The notes beneath the pieces are model-generated. The model was not told where the DNA came from. It did no database searches and saw only the letters and a list, made by a program, of their open reading frames with translations. A stretch of DNA of 64,000 nucleotides from Streptomyces sp. NBC_00459 (GTDB taxonomy: Bacteria; Actinomycetota; Actinomycetes; Streptomycetales; Streptomycetaceae), in NCBI RefSeq assembly GCF_036013955.1, contig NZ_CP107903.1:5642001-5706000 (forward strand), read 5' to 3'. Each line of letters begins with the position of its first letter. Position 1 is the stretch's first letter. The position numbers and the translations under genes were made by a program. Positions 33,156 to 42,047 of the stretch are shown here, in pieces.

Positions 33156-35855
33156 GTGGCGGGCGAGTCCCCCGACAGGTCGAAGCAGCGCGAGTCGTCG
33201 GAAGAACCGACGTCGGGGAGCGCGGGTCCGGTTCCCGGGGCCAGGGGTGAATCAGGCGCCGGGCCGCGCGACCCACGGCTCGCGGTCGCCCGGGAGCGGG
33301 AGTCCGCGGCGCGCGGCGGCGTCGACATGGCGACGCGGGTGTTCTCCCGGCCGCCGCTCCCGACGGAGGCGGACGCGGAGGCGGAGACCGCGGACACGGA
33401 CGCGGATGCCGACGCCGAGGTTGTCGCGGACGCAGACGCAGACGCGGGTACGGCGGACACGGCCGAGGAGACCGCGAGCGAGCCCGAGAGCGCCGCCAAG
33501 GCCGACTCGGCCGACGGCACCGACGGAACGGGCAGCACCCGGTTGCGTGCGGCTGTGGCCGAGTGGGTCGCGAGCGCGGACAAGGGCGAGGACGAGGGGG
33601 AGTCCGAAGGCGTCGAGGGTGCCGCCGAGGAACACGACCCCGATGCGGTCGCGCCGACCGAAGCCCCTGAGGGTGCCGAGGAGCCCGCGGCGGACGTTGC
33701 CGACGATCCCGGACCCGATGGACCCTCGGAGGCCGCCGACGGGGCCCCTGGGGCCACTGGCGGGGCATCCGGCGACTCGGGCGAGGACTCCTCTGAGCCG
33801 GAGAGCGCCCAGGAGAGCGACTCGCAGCCCGAGCCGAAGCCCGGGGCCGCCGAGAGCGCGAAGTCGGAGTCCGGCGCAGACACCGACTCCGCGACCGGGA
33901 CCGAGAGCCAGGCCGCGTCGAAGTCCCCCACGGCGACGGAGCCCGGCGCCGAGACGAAGAGTGCGGCTGACTCGCAGCCCGGCACCGGCACCGAATCCGA
34001 GGCCACCTCCAAGTCCGGCACTGAGTCCGAGACCGCTACCGGGTCCGGGGCCAAGGCCCTGCCCGCAACCGAGAGCACGTCGGACTCGCGGCCCAAGCCG
34101 GACGCGAAGCCGGATGCGAAGTCGGACGCGAAGGCCGCGGCCGGGACTGACCCCGCCTCCGGCCCCGGCGGCCCGGCTCCCAAGCCGTTCGTCGACCAGC
34201 CCACCGCCGTCTTCAAGGCCGTACGTCCCCCCGCCGCACCCCCTGTCGACCAGCCGACGACGATGCTCAAGCTGGGCGACCTCGCGGCCGCGAAGCCCAA
34301 GGGGGACGCGGGCGCCGCGAACGACAGGACGGACGCCGGCGCGGACGCCAAGGGTGAGTCCATTGCTGAGCGAACCAGCAAATTCGTAGCCCTGAAGCCG
34401 CTGGACGACCCCGCGACCCGTAAGCCGCCGCCTGGCGCCACGCCCGGCGCGGGATCCTCCAAGGCGCCCGCCGCCGCGACGCCCACCGCCAAGCCGACCA
34501 AGGCGGCCGCCGCCGAGGCCACCGCTGTTGTCCCGCAGGTCGGGCCGGAGCGGACGACACAGCAGCCCCTGCCGCCTCTGCCGCCGCTGGATCTGCTGGC
34601 CGAGCTGACGAACACGCCGCCGCCCCGGGACACCGCGGTGCGGTCGATCGCGCGGCGCGTCAAGATCTGGACGCCGGTCGTCGTCCTGCTGGCGATCGTC
34701 TTTGCTGTCGTACAGGCGTTTCGTCCGCTGCCGAGCCCCGAGCTGACACTGACCGCCGAGGACTCCTACACCTTCGACGGGACGGCCGCCGCGCTGCCGT
34801 GGCCGTCCGAGGGCCAGGGCTGGATGGACGTCAACGGCGTCGGGACCATGGGGAACTTCGGCGACCAGAAGCCGATCGCCATCGGCTCCGTGGCCAAGAC
34901 GATGACCGCGTACGTCGTCCTCAAGAGCCACGCCCTCAAGACGGGCGAGGACGGCCCCAGCATCACCGTCGACGCCACCGCGGAGAAAGAGGGCGGCTAC
35001 AACCAGAGCGGCGAGTCCACCCTCAACACCGTCCGGGCCGGCGACAAGCTCACGCTCCAGCAGGCCATCTCGGCGATCATGATCCCGTCGGCGAACAACA
35101 TCGCCCGGCTGCTGGCCCGCTGGGACGCGGGCTCGGAGGCGGCGTTCGTCGAGAAGATGAACGCCGCGGCCAAGGAACTCGGGATGACGAACACCACGTA
35201 CACCGACCCCTCCGGGCTGAAGGAGACCACCGTCTCCACGGCCGAGGACCAGGTGAGGCTCGGCAACGCGGTCGTGAAGATCCCGGCTCTCGTGGCGATC
35301 ACCAGTGCGGCCAGCTGGACGGACCCCTCCGGATACAACTGGTCCAACTACAACGAGCTGCCCTACAAAATGGGCGCTATCGGCATCAAGACCGGCTCCA
35401 CCAGCGTGGCCGGCGGCAACCTTCTGTTCGCTGCCCGCAAGGAGGTCGGCGGCGAGACGATCACCATCGTCGGCGCGGTCCTCGGCCAGCACAAGCCGAC
35501 CATCCTCAAGACGGCCAACGAGGTTAGCCGGACGGCCCTGACCGCCGCCGAGGACGCCCTGGTCGCGGCGAAGATCCTCAAGAAGGGCGACGTCGTCGGG
35601 TACGTCGACGACGGGCTCGGCGGGCAGACGCCGGTCGTGCTGTCGAAGGACGTCACGGCGGTCGGCTGGGCCGGGCGGAAGGTCGAGCTGTCGTTCGTCG
35701 CCGCCACCGACCTGCCGCACTCCGCCAAGGCGGGCACCGCGGTCGGCAGCCTCACCGTGGGCGACGGCAAGGGCGGCGCGGTCAAGGTTCCCGTACAGCT
35801 CCAGAAGGACCTGGTCGAGCCCGGCTTCGACAAGAAGCTGACGCGGGTCGGCTGA
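33156..35855 (+). CDS. Membrane-anchored D-alanyl-D-alanine carboxypeptidase with long cytoplasmic tail
   Basis: Penicillin-binding serine peptidase of 899 residues. The first 500 or so residues are low-complexity, Glu/Asp/Ser/Thr/Ala-rich and cytoplasmic, with two DQPT-centred repeats (KPFVDQPTAVFKAVRPP and PPVDQPTTMLKLGDL). A single transmembrane helix (about 504-522) follows, and then an extracellular catalytic domain. The active site is complete: Ser578 in GSVAKTM (SxxK), Ser645 in PSANN (SxN), and Lys745 in IKTGST (KTG). It trims or cross-regulates peptidoglycan stem peptides. GTG 33156 is preceded by AAGGAGG at 5 bases, making the longer frame from 33072 unlikely. Its closest recognisable relatives are the Streptomyces SCO3811-type enzymes. 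A 50-bp palindrome ends it. Confidence 0.93.
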   Translation: MAGESPDRSKQRESSEEPTSGSAGPVPGARGESGAGPRDPRLAVARERESAARGGVDMATRVFSRPPLPTEADAEAETADTDADADAEVVADADADAGTADTAEETASEPESAAKADSADGTDGTGSTRLRAAVAEWVASADKGEDEGESEGVEGAAEEHDPDAVAPTEAPEGAEEPAADVADDPGPDGPSEAADGAPGATGGASGDSGEDSSEPESAQESDSQPEPKPGAAESAKSESGADTDSATGTESQAASKSPTATEPGAETKSAADSQPGTGTESEATSKSGTESETATGSGAKALPATESTSDSRPKPDAKPDAKSDAKAAAGTDPASGPGGPAPKPFVDQPTAVFKAVRPPAAPPVDQPTTMLKLGDLAAAKPKGDAGAANDRTDAGADAKGESIAERTSKFVALKPLDDPATRKPPPGATPGAGSSKAPAAATPTAKPTKAAAAEATAVVPQVGPERTTQQPLPPLPPLDLLAELTNTPPPRDTAVRSIARRVKIWTPVVVLLAIVFAVVQAFRPLPSPELTLTAEDSYTFDGTAAALPWPSEGQGWMDVNGVGTMGNFGDQKPIAIGSVAKTMTAYVVLKSHALKTGEDGPSITVDATAEKEGGYNQSGESTLNTVRAGDKLTLQQAISAIMIPSANNIARLLARWDAGSEAAFVEKMNAAAKELGMTNTTYTDPSGLKETTVSTAEDQVRLGNAVVKIPALVAITSAASWTDPSGYNWSNYNELPYKMGAIGIKTGSTSVAGGNLLFAARKEVGGETITIVGAVLGQHKPTILKTANEVSRTALTAAEDALVAAKILKKGDVVGYVDDGLGGQTPVVLSKDVTAVGWAGRKVELSFVAATDLPHSAKAGTAVGSLTVGDGKGGAVKVPVQLQKDLVEPGFDKKLTRVG

Positions 35856-35894
35856 CCGGTACAAGCCGGACGCGCAGGGCGCGCCGGAGCTGTG

Positions 35895-35944
35895 GGACGT
35901 GAGGAAGGGCCCGCCCAGATCTGGGCGGGCCCTTCCTCACGTCC
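35895..35944. terminator. 50-bp perfect palindrome, bidirectional terminator
   Basis: Bases 35895-35919 and 35920-35944 are exact reverse complements with no spacer, centred on AGATCT. The convergent carboxypeptidase and membrane-protein genes end 40 bp to the left and 26 bp to the right. As RNA it forms a very stable hairpin from either strand. Confidence 0.85.
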
Positions 35945-35970
35945 TGCGCGTCCTGGGGATCGCGTCCCCG

Positions 35971-37803
35971 TTACTGCTCCTTGTCCGCTTCCTTCTCGCA
36001 CTGCAGGGTCGTCTCCCGGGACGGCCCGCCGTACGTGGAGCTGATCCGGATGTCGCCGGGCGCCTCGACGGTCAGCTTGGTGAACTCGCCCTCGTCCGTC
36101 AGACAGCCGTTCTCCGCCCACAGCCAGGGCGAGTACGCGATCCGTACGGTCACCTCGCCCGCCTTCGGCATCCGGACGACGAGGTTGGCGCCGTCGGCGC
36201 TGACCACGGAGGCAGGCTTGTCGACCAGCGGGGTCGCGTTCTTGACCCGGTAGATCTTCCAGTTGGCGTCCTCCCAGACCGGCTGGAGATAGCTCGGCCC
36301 GCTGGTCACCAGGGCGTGTTCGAGCTTCGCCGGGCCGTCCGGTTCACCGTTGACGAGGACGACGAAGCCCACCGCCCACTGGGAGAGCCACGCCTTGTAG
36401 GCCTCGGGGGAGAAGCCGCCCTCGGGCTCCGCGGTGCCTCCGTGACCCTCGTAGAAGAGCCGGCCCCGCTCGACGTCGGCCTGCCGGTTCCAGCCGCGAG
36501 CCATGTTGATGTACGGGGCGAGGATGGCGGCCTCGCGGTGGTCGCGGGCCGGCACCACCTCTACGCGCGTCTGCTCGGCGCCCAGCCGCTTCAGCTCGTT
36601 CACGACGCCGTCCGTCTTGACGGCCCACTCGGGCACCGTGGTGTTGGTGACGATGTCGGCGATCGTCTTGCCGGACAGCCAGCTCACGGAGATGGCCATC
36701 GCGAGCCCGAGGGCCACGATGCGCCGCCGGGGGGTGAACCAGGGGAGGGGCAGCCGGGGAAGGGCAGCCTGGGCGGCGTCCCGATCCCGATTCCGGTCCC
36801 GCTCGGCATTCGGTTCCCTGCCCTGCTCCCCGTCCAGTTCTCCGCCCTGCACTCCGTCCCGCAGCTCGTCCTTCCCCCACCCGGTCCGGTACATCATGAT
36901 CGCGAGCAGTGTCGCCGGGGCCGCCAGTTCCGAGAGCCGCTCGACGTTCGTGCCGATCGGGGTCGGGATCAGGTAGCAGAGGACCACGCCGACCGCGTAC
37001 ACCGCGGAGCCCAGCCGCAGTGTGCGCCAGGCGCTCGGGGCCGTCAGGACGATGATCGCGCACAGCACGACGGGCGGCCATATGCGGGCGAACGGCATCG
37101 GCTGCTCGCCCTCGAACGGGAACAGCAGCGTCGTGACGCCCACGACGGCCACCGGGGGCACCAGCAGTGCCGCGGCCCTGCCCCAGTCGCGCGACAGCAG
37201 GTAGGCGGCGCCGACGACGAGGACGAACAGCCCGGCGACGGGGCTGCCGGTGGTGGCCAGCGTCGCGCAGACGGCGGCGACGGCGAGGTGCCGTGCGCCG
37301 CGTCCGCTCACCACGGCCAGGACGGCCGCCATCCCGAAGGCGGTGCCCAGCACGAACGTGGAGCGTCCCGAGATCACCTGGCACCACAGCGAGAACCCCA
37401 CCGCCAGGGCCGGCCACACCGGCTTGCGCACACCCGTACGGGCGACGAGTTCCGCGCCGAGCAACGTGGCCGCGACCCCGGAGAGCATGGTGGCCGCGAC
37501 GACACCGATGGCGGCCATCAGGTACGGGGACATCAGGCTGTAGTTGGCCGCGTGCAGACCGCCGTACCAGAACAGGTTGTACGCGGAGTCCGGGTACATC
37601 TTCGCGAACTCGGCCCACGCCACCTGGGCGGCCAGGTCGCCGCCGCCGGTCGCGAACACCGCCCACCACACGAAATACAGCGGCACCGCGCAGGCGGTCA
37701 CCGTCAGGGCCACCCGGTGGCGCTCGTGCCACACCTCACGGGCCTGCGTGGGCTTGTCGGCGCGCATGACAGGTCTGCGTGGGGTCAGCTCGGCAAAGGC
37801 CAC
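35971..37803 (-). CDS. Large integral membrane protein of unknown function
   Basis: Protein of 610 residues. After a short cytoplasmic start it has about 10-11 transmembrane helices, a charged cytoplasmic loop with RDRNRDRD repeats, one more helix, and a C-terminal domain of roughly 200 residues on the outside. Some features recall GT-C/YfhO-like polytopic proteins (VWWAVFATGGGDLAAQVAWAEF, VPARDHREAAILAPYINMARGWNRQADVERGRLFY in the outer domain), so a lipid-linked sugar transferase role is possible but unproven. I prefer GTG 37803, which has GGAAG 7 bases upstream; ATG 37767 is an alternative. It is convergent with the carboxypeptidase gene. Confidence 0.82.
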   Translation of the reverse strand: MAFAELTPRRPVMRADKPTQAREVWHERHRVALTVTACAVPLYFVWWAVFATGGGDLAAQVAWAEFAKMYPDSAYNLFWYGGLHAANYSLMSPYLMAAIGVVAATMLSGVAATLLGAELVARTGVRKPVWPALAVGFSLWCQVISGRSTFVLGTAFGMAAVLAVVSGRGARHLAVAAVCATLATTGSPVAGLFVLVVGAAYLLSRDWGRAAALLVPPVAVVGVTTLLFPFEGEQPMPFARIWPPVVLCAIIVLTAPSAWRTLRLGSAVYAVGVVLCYLIPTPIGTNVERLSELAAPATLLAIMMYRTGWGKDELRDGVQGGELDGEQGREPNAERDRNRDRDAAQAALPRLPLPWFTPRRRIVALGLAMAISVSWLSGKTIADIVTNTTVPEWAVKTDGVVNELKRLGAEQTRVEVVPARDHREAAILAPYINMARGWNRQADVERGRLFYEGHGGTAEPEGGFSPEAYKAWLSQWAVGFVVLVNGEPDGPAKLEHALVTSGPSYLQPVWEDANWKIYRVKNATPLVDKPASVVSADGANLVVRMPKAGEVTVRIAYSPWLWAENGCLTDEGEFTKLTVEAPGDIRISSTYGGPSRETTLQCEKEADKEQ

Positions 37804-38106
37804 TGCAACTTCCGTTTCGCTTCGGCTCGGGCGCGCGCGGACGACTGGCGAGTGTCTGTCCTGTGGAGGTCTCTCCGGGGTAGACGCTAATCGCACCCCG
37901 GGCGTTGGTTTACAGGGCCCCATGTGACCAGGCGGTGACCGGGGCATGACGGAAAAGAGCCCCATCAGCTTGAGACGGTTCCCGGACGGGCGCGACCGGA
38001 TAATTCAGGCCGCGCCCTTCCGGACACCCCGCAGGGACTCCTCAAGCGTTCATCAGGCACTCTTCGACATTCTTCAGGGTCCCCCACGAGTTCCCCCGGG
38101 GCATTC

Positions 38107-39004
38107 TCACGAACCGATCGGGAACGCGATGTCGCACACCGCGTCGTCCGGCCCCGCCGCGTCCCAGTCCGCGAAGTACACCTCGCGGCACGGCCCCGCC
38201 GGCTTCATCCCCTGCCCGGCCAGCCACCGCTCCACCGCCTCGAAAGCGGCGATGATCTGCGGATGGGCCACCTGCGCCTTGGTGATCCGCGTGTACGCGA
38301 GCCGCCGGGCCGGTTCCACCCGTACCGCCGTCTCCCAGGCCCGTCCGTGCGCCTTCGCCCAGGCCCGCGCGGCGGCCTCGTCGGCGACCGGAACGCACGA
38401 CTCGGCAGGGCCGTCGCTCTCCATGGACACCTCGGAGTGGTAGACGACGAACGGCGCCGCCGTCACGCCCCCGCACTCCCGGGCCCCGGCCTCCAGGCGG
38501 CCCAGCGACGCCCCGATCCACGCGGGCAACTCATCCGCGAGAGTGTGCCGCGTCTGGGTCAAGACCACCCTCTCGGGTACGTCCACGGTCTCGACCACGA
38601 ACTTCCCGTACAGCTCTTCCATCTCGGAGCTCCTCCCCGACAGTCGTCCACGGAGGTAGTCGGCGAGCGTGCGCTGTCCCGCGATCCGAGCCTCGACGTC
38701 CGCCCAGTAGGCGGCGAGCCGCCCGGCGGCGGCCGGCCCGTCCAGCTCGACCAGGGCCACCAGCTCGCCGATGAGGGCGAGTGGCATGTCCAGCTGCCGC
38801 AGCATTGCCACCAGGCGGGCCCGTTCGATCTGGGCGGGCCGGTAGAAGCGGTAGCCGCTCGTCTCGTCGACGTGCGCGGGGGCGAGCAGCCCGAGCCGGT
38901 CGTACAGCCGCAGGGCCTTGGGCGAGAGCCGGGCCCGTGCGGCGAACGCGCCGATGGTGAGCCGGTCGTCGTCCCCGCAGCTGTCCCCGTAAACCGTCGT
39001 TCAC
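38107..39004 (-). pseudogene. MerR-family regulator with GyrI-like domain, apparent frameshift
   Basis: The frame ending at 38107 encodes a MerR HTH (LTIGAFAARARLSPKALRLYDRLGLL, SGYRFYRPAQIERARLV), a coiled linker and a GyrI-like effector domain (VVYHSEVSMESDGPAESCVPV). Read upstream, that frame meets a stop at 39001-39003 with no start codon before the HTH. The family N-terminus MNDGLRGQLR begins at GTG 39004 with GGAGG 8 bases upstream, but in another frame; removing one base from the run of four C at 38973-38976 joins the two. It is either a mutation or a sequence error. If intact it would sense a drug-like ligand. Confidence 0.75.
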
Positions 39005-39100
39005 CCCGACATCCTCCGTCACCGGGCACGGTCGGCCCGGTGACACAGGACGCTCGGCCTTGCCCCAGGGGCAAGGTCAACCCGCCGAGCCCGAGGGAGG

Positions 39101-39628
39101 TCAGCCGATGGCCTTCTCCACCGCGCCCACCAGCTCGTCCGTCTCCGGCTCGGTCTGCGGGGAGAAGCGGGCGACGACCTGGCCGTCGCGGCCGATGAGG
39201 AACTTCTCGAAGTTCCAGCGGATGTCCCCGGTGTGGCCCTCGCCGTCGGCGAACCCAACCAGGCGGTCGTACAGGGTGTGCCGGGCCTCCCCGTTGACCT
39301 CGACCTTCTCGGTCATCGGGAAGGTCACGCCGTACGTCGCCGAGCAGAACTCGGCGATCTCCTCGGAGCTGCCGGGCTCCTGGCCCATGAACTGGTTGCA
39401 GGGCACCCCGAGGACGGTGAAGCCCTTCTCGGCGTACCGCGCCTGGAGCTTCTCCAGCCCCGCGTACTGCGGGGTCAGCCCGCACTTGGAGGCGACGTTG
39501 ACGATGAGGACGGCCTTGCCCGCGTACTGGGCGAGGTCCGCGGAACCGCCCGTGAGGGCGCCGATCTCGACGGCGAGGGGGGAGTCGGCGGAGGGGGAGG
39601 AGGAAGGGGAAGTGGCATCTGTGGTCAT
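39101..39628 (-). CDS. Glutathione-peroxidase-family peroxiredoxin-like enzyme
   Basis: Thioredoxin-fold peroxidase of 175 residues. The three GPx signatures are present: NVASKCGLT with the peroxidatic Cys, LGVPCNQFMGQEP, and WNFEKFLI. Streptomyces lacks glutathione, so it probably uses thioredoxin or mycothiol to reduce lipid or hydrogen peroxides in the cytoplasm. The start ATG 39628 lacks a clear ribosome site; the Ser-rich first 18 residues are poorly conserved. It stands alone between two regulators. Confidence 0.92.
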   Translation of the reverse strand: MTTDATSPSSSPSADSPLAVEIGALTGGSADLAQYAGKAVLIVNVASKCGLTPQYAGLEKLQARYAEKGFTVLGVPCNQFMGQEPGSSEEIAEFCSATYGVTFPMTEKVEVNGEARHTLYDRLVGFADGEGHTGDIRWNFEKFLIGRDGQVVARFSPQTEPETDELVGAVEKAIG

Positions 39629-39637
39629 AAGCGGATG

Positions 39638-40633
39638 CTAACTCCGGTAGGTGTCGGGCCCGGGCCCCGCCCCTGAAGCCTTGACCAAGACCTCACCGGC
39701 GGCCGTACGCGAGTACAGCACCGACCGCCCCGCCCGATGCCGCTCCACCAGCCCCGCGTCCAGCAGCACCCGCAGATGCCGCCCGACCGAGCCGAGCGCC
39801 TGCCTGGTCAAGGCTGTCAGCTGAGTAGTACTGAGGGGTGAGTCGAGAAGTACGAGCACGGTGCTACGCGCCGGCCCGAGGAGCGCCCCGAGAGCGGCGG
39901 AGGCCGTACGCCCACCGCGGTGCCCGGTCAGTGCTCCCGCGCACGGGTAGATGACGGCGTACCGCTCCGGCTCCTCCCACGCCACCCACCCCGCTTTCGG
40001 CGTCACGGGCACGAAGACCAGCTCGGCGCCGGAGATCTCGCGGGGCGGGTACTCGTGTGCGTTGACCTGGAGCCGGTTGCCGCCGAGCCAGCGCGTGCCC
40101 GGCCGCAGCGCGTCCAGCACGGCGGCCCAGCCGCCCTGACTGACCTGGGCGGTCCGCGCGACCACATCGGCTTCGAGGACGCGCCGGCGCCGGTCCCAGT
40201 CCGGGAGCACGGCCTCCTCCCACACATAGGTGAGGAGACCGGCGGCGCGTTCCGGGAGGTCGTCCCGGTCGGCGAGGGTGGCGGGCAGCGGGCCGGGGCG
40301 GGAGCGGACGAGGTGGTCGCGGGCGAGCGCGGGCGCGACCGTGCGGACGCGCCCGACGGCATCCTCGAACGTCTCGCCGTACCGGGGGGTGGGGGTCAGG
40401 AAGTCGGCGATCCAGTCGCGGCCGATGCCGATCCGGACGAGGAGGGCGGTGGTCGGGTCCTGCGCGAGACGGCGGCGGTACGCGGGCAGGTGGGCGGCCA
40501 GCCAGGTGCGCTCGCCGGGGTGCGTGGCCGTCCCGGTGTGCAGCAGTCGCAGGCTCGCGAAGGTCTCGGCGAGGGGCGAGATGACGAACCGGCTGCGGGC
40601 GAGGGTGTCGGCGTTGACCTGCCACCAGCCCAT
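39638..40633 (-). CDS. ArsR-type winged-helix regulator with N-terminal DUF5937-like domain
   Basis: Transcription factor of 331 residues. The N-terminal two thirds are helical (WWQVNADTLARSRFVISPLAETFASL opening), and the C-terminal 75 residues are an ArsR winged helix (LSTTQLTALTRQALGSVGRHLRVLLDAGLVERHRAGRSVLYSRT). ATG 40633 follows GGAGG by 8 bases. It is divergent from an MFS exporter, and a 22-bp palindrome lies 34 bp upstream of both start regions, so it most likely represses the exporter and itself until a ligand binds. This arrangement is common in Streptomyces. Confidence 0.9.
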   Translation of the reverse strand: MGWWQVNADTLARSRFVISPLAETFASLRLLHTGTATHPGERTWLAAHLPAYRRRLAQDPTTALLVRIGIGRDWIADFLTPTPRYGETFEDAVGRVRTVAPALARDHLVRSRPGPLPATLADRDDLPERAAGLLTYVWEEAVLPDWDRRRRVLEADVVARTAQVSQGGWAAVLDALRPGTRWLGGNRLQVNAHEYPPREISGAELVFVPVTPKAGWVAWEEPERYAVIYPCAGALTGHRGGRTASAALGALLGPARSTVLVLLDSPLSTTQLTALTRQALGSVGRHLRVLLDAGLVERHRAGRSVLYSRTAAGEVLVKASGAGPGPDTYRS

Positions 40634-40666
40634 GGCCGTACCTCCGTCGGTGTGGAGCGCGCGTGA

Positions 40667-40688
40667 TGTTTCGCGTGTGCGCGAAACA
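40667..40688. promoter_or_regulatory. Palindromic operator for the ArsR/MFS pair
   Basis: TGTTTCGCG at 40667-40675 and CGCGAAACA at 40680-40688 are exact inverted copies around TGTG, midway between the divergent regulator and exporter starts (92 bp apart). It probably binds the ArsR-type protein. Confidence 0.75.
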
Positions 40689-40724
40689 ATAACGACGGCC
40701 CGGTGTCCCTCGCAGACTCCCCGC

Positions 40725-41948
40725 ATGCGCAGCTACTCCGCCCTCTTCCGCACCCGCGAGTTCACCCCGCTCTTCCTCTCCACGGCGCTCAGATCGGCCG
40801 CCTCGACGATCGGCGGCCTGGCCCTCGCCACCCTCACCTACCGGGCCACGGGCTCGCCCCTGCTCTCCGCCCTGAGCATGTTCGGCCCCCAACTCGCCCA
40901 GGTGGTCGGCGCGACGACCCTTCTCTCGGCCTCCGACCGGCTGCCCCCGCGCGCGACCCTGACGGGCATCGCGCTGGCCTTCGCGCTCGGCACGGCGGCG
41001 ATGGCGACCCCGGGTCTGCCGATCGGGGTGGTCTTCGCGCTGCTGTTCGTCCTCGGGCTGATCGCGTCGCTGGGGGCGGGGGTCGGCTGGGGCCTGCTCA
41101 ACGAGATCCTGGCGAAGGAGGGCTATCTGCTGGGGCGTTCGGTCTTCAACATGTCGAACGGGCTGATGCAGATCGCGGGTTTCGCGACCGGCGGGGTCAT
41201 GGTGGCGGCCCTCTCCGCCCGCACCACACTCCTGACCTCGGCGGCCCTCTACCTGGCGGGCGCCCTGGTGACCCGCCTGGGCCTGACCCGCCGCCCGCCC
41301 CGACTCTCCGGCCGCCCGTCCATCGCCCAGACCTGGCGTACGAACGCCCGCTTGTGGTCGGACCGGCCCCGCAGGCTCACCTATCTGGGCCTCTGGATCC
41401 CCAACGGCCTGGTCGTCGGCATCGAGTCCCTGTACGTGTCCTACGACCCCGGTTCCGCGGGCACCCTCTTCGCCTGCGCGGCCCTCGGCATGCTGATCGG
41501 GGACGTGACGATCGGCCGCTTCGTGCCACCCCGGCTGCGCCGCCGACTGGCCGTACCGCTGCTGCTGTTGCTGGCGGTGCCGAATCTGCTCTTCGCCCTG
41601 GACCCCGGAGCCTGGACAGCGGCCGTGACGGTCTGCCTGGCCTCGGTCGGCTACGGCGCGAGCCTCGTCCAGCAGGAACGCCTGATGTCCCTCACTCCGC
41701 CCGAACTCTCCGGCCACGCCCTCGGGTTGCACTCCGCCGGGATGCTCACCATGCAGGGCGTGAGCGCGGCCCTGGCCGGCACGATCGCCCAACTCACCTC
41801 TCCGGGAACGGCGATGACGGTGATGGCGGCGGGGTCGGTGTGCGTCACGGTGGGGCTGGTGGCGGCGGGGCGCCGGGAGGGGCGCGGCCGGGGTGCAAGC
41901 GAGGGCGCGGGATCGAGCCCGGTGCGGCGGTCGCACTCCGGCACGTGA
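40725..41948 (+). CDS. MFS transporter
   Basis: Integral membrane protein of 407 residues with about 12 helices. It opens FRTREFTPLFLSTALRSAAST, which resembles MFS exporters with an N-terminal RxxEF/RxxxF segment, and has a short, poorly conserved Ser/Arg-rich tail. ATG 40725 has no strong ribosome site, and the transcript may be nearly leaderless because the operator ends 36 bp upstream. It is divergent from the ArsR-type regulator and probably the target of it. Substrate unknown. Confidence 0.9.
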   Translation: MRSYSALFRTREFTPLFLSTALRSAASTIGGLALATLTYRATGSPLLSALSMFGPQLAQVVGATTLLSASDRLPPRATLTGIALAFALGTAAMATPGLPIGVVFALLFVLGLIASLGAGVGWGLLNEILAKEGYLLGRSVFNMSNGLMQIAGFATGGVMVAALSARTTLLTSAALYLAGALVTRLGLTRRPPRLSGRPSIAQTWRTNARLWSDRPRRLTYLGLWIPNGLVVGIESLYVSYDPGSAGTLFACAALGMLIGDVTIGRFVPPRLRRRLAVPLLLLLAVPNLLFALDPGAWTAAVTVCLASVGYGASLVQQERLMSLTPPELSGHALGLHSAGMLTMQGVSAALAGTIAQLTSPGTAMTVMAAGSVCVTVGLVAAGRREGRGRGASEGAGSSPVRRSHSGT

Positions 41949-42047
41949 CCGTTGGCGGTCCCCGGACCGGGTGAGGGATTCCGCGCGCGGGAAGAACTGG
42001 GCAGGACATGCGCGGCTCGACCGGCTTGCCAAGGGGGACCCACTCGT

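Noticed and set aside
33252..35864. 870-codon frame antisense to the DD-carboxypeptidase
   Set aside because: Mirror of a biased repetitive coding region; the sense frame has SxxK, SxN and KTG motifs.
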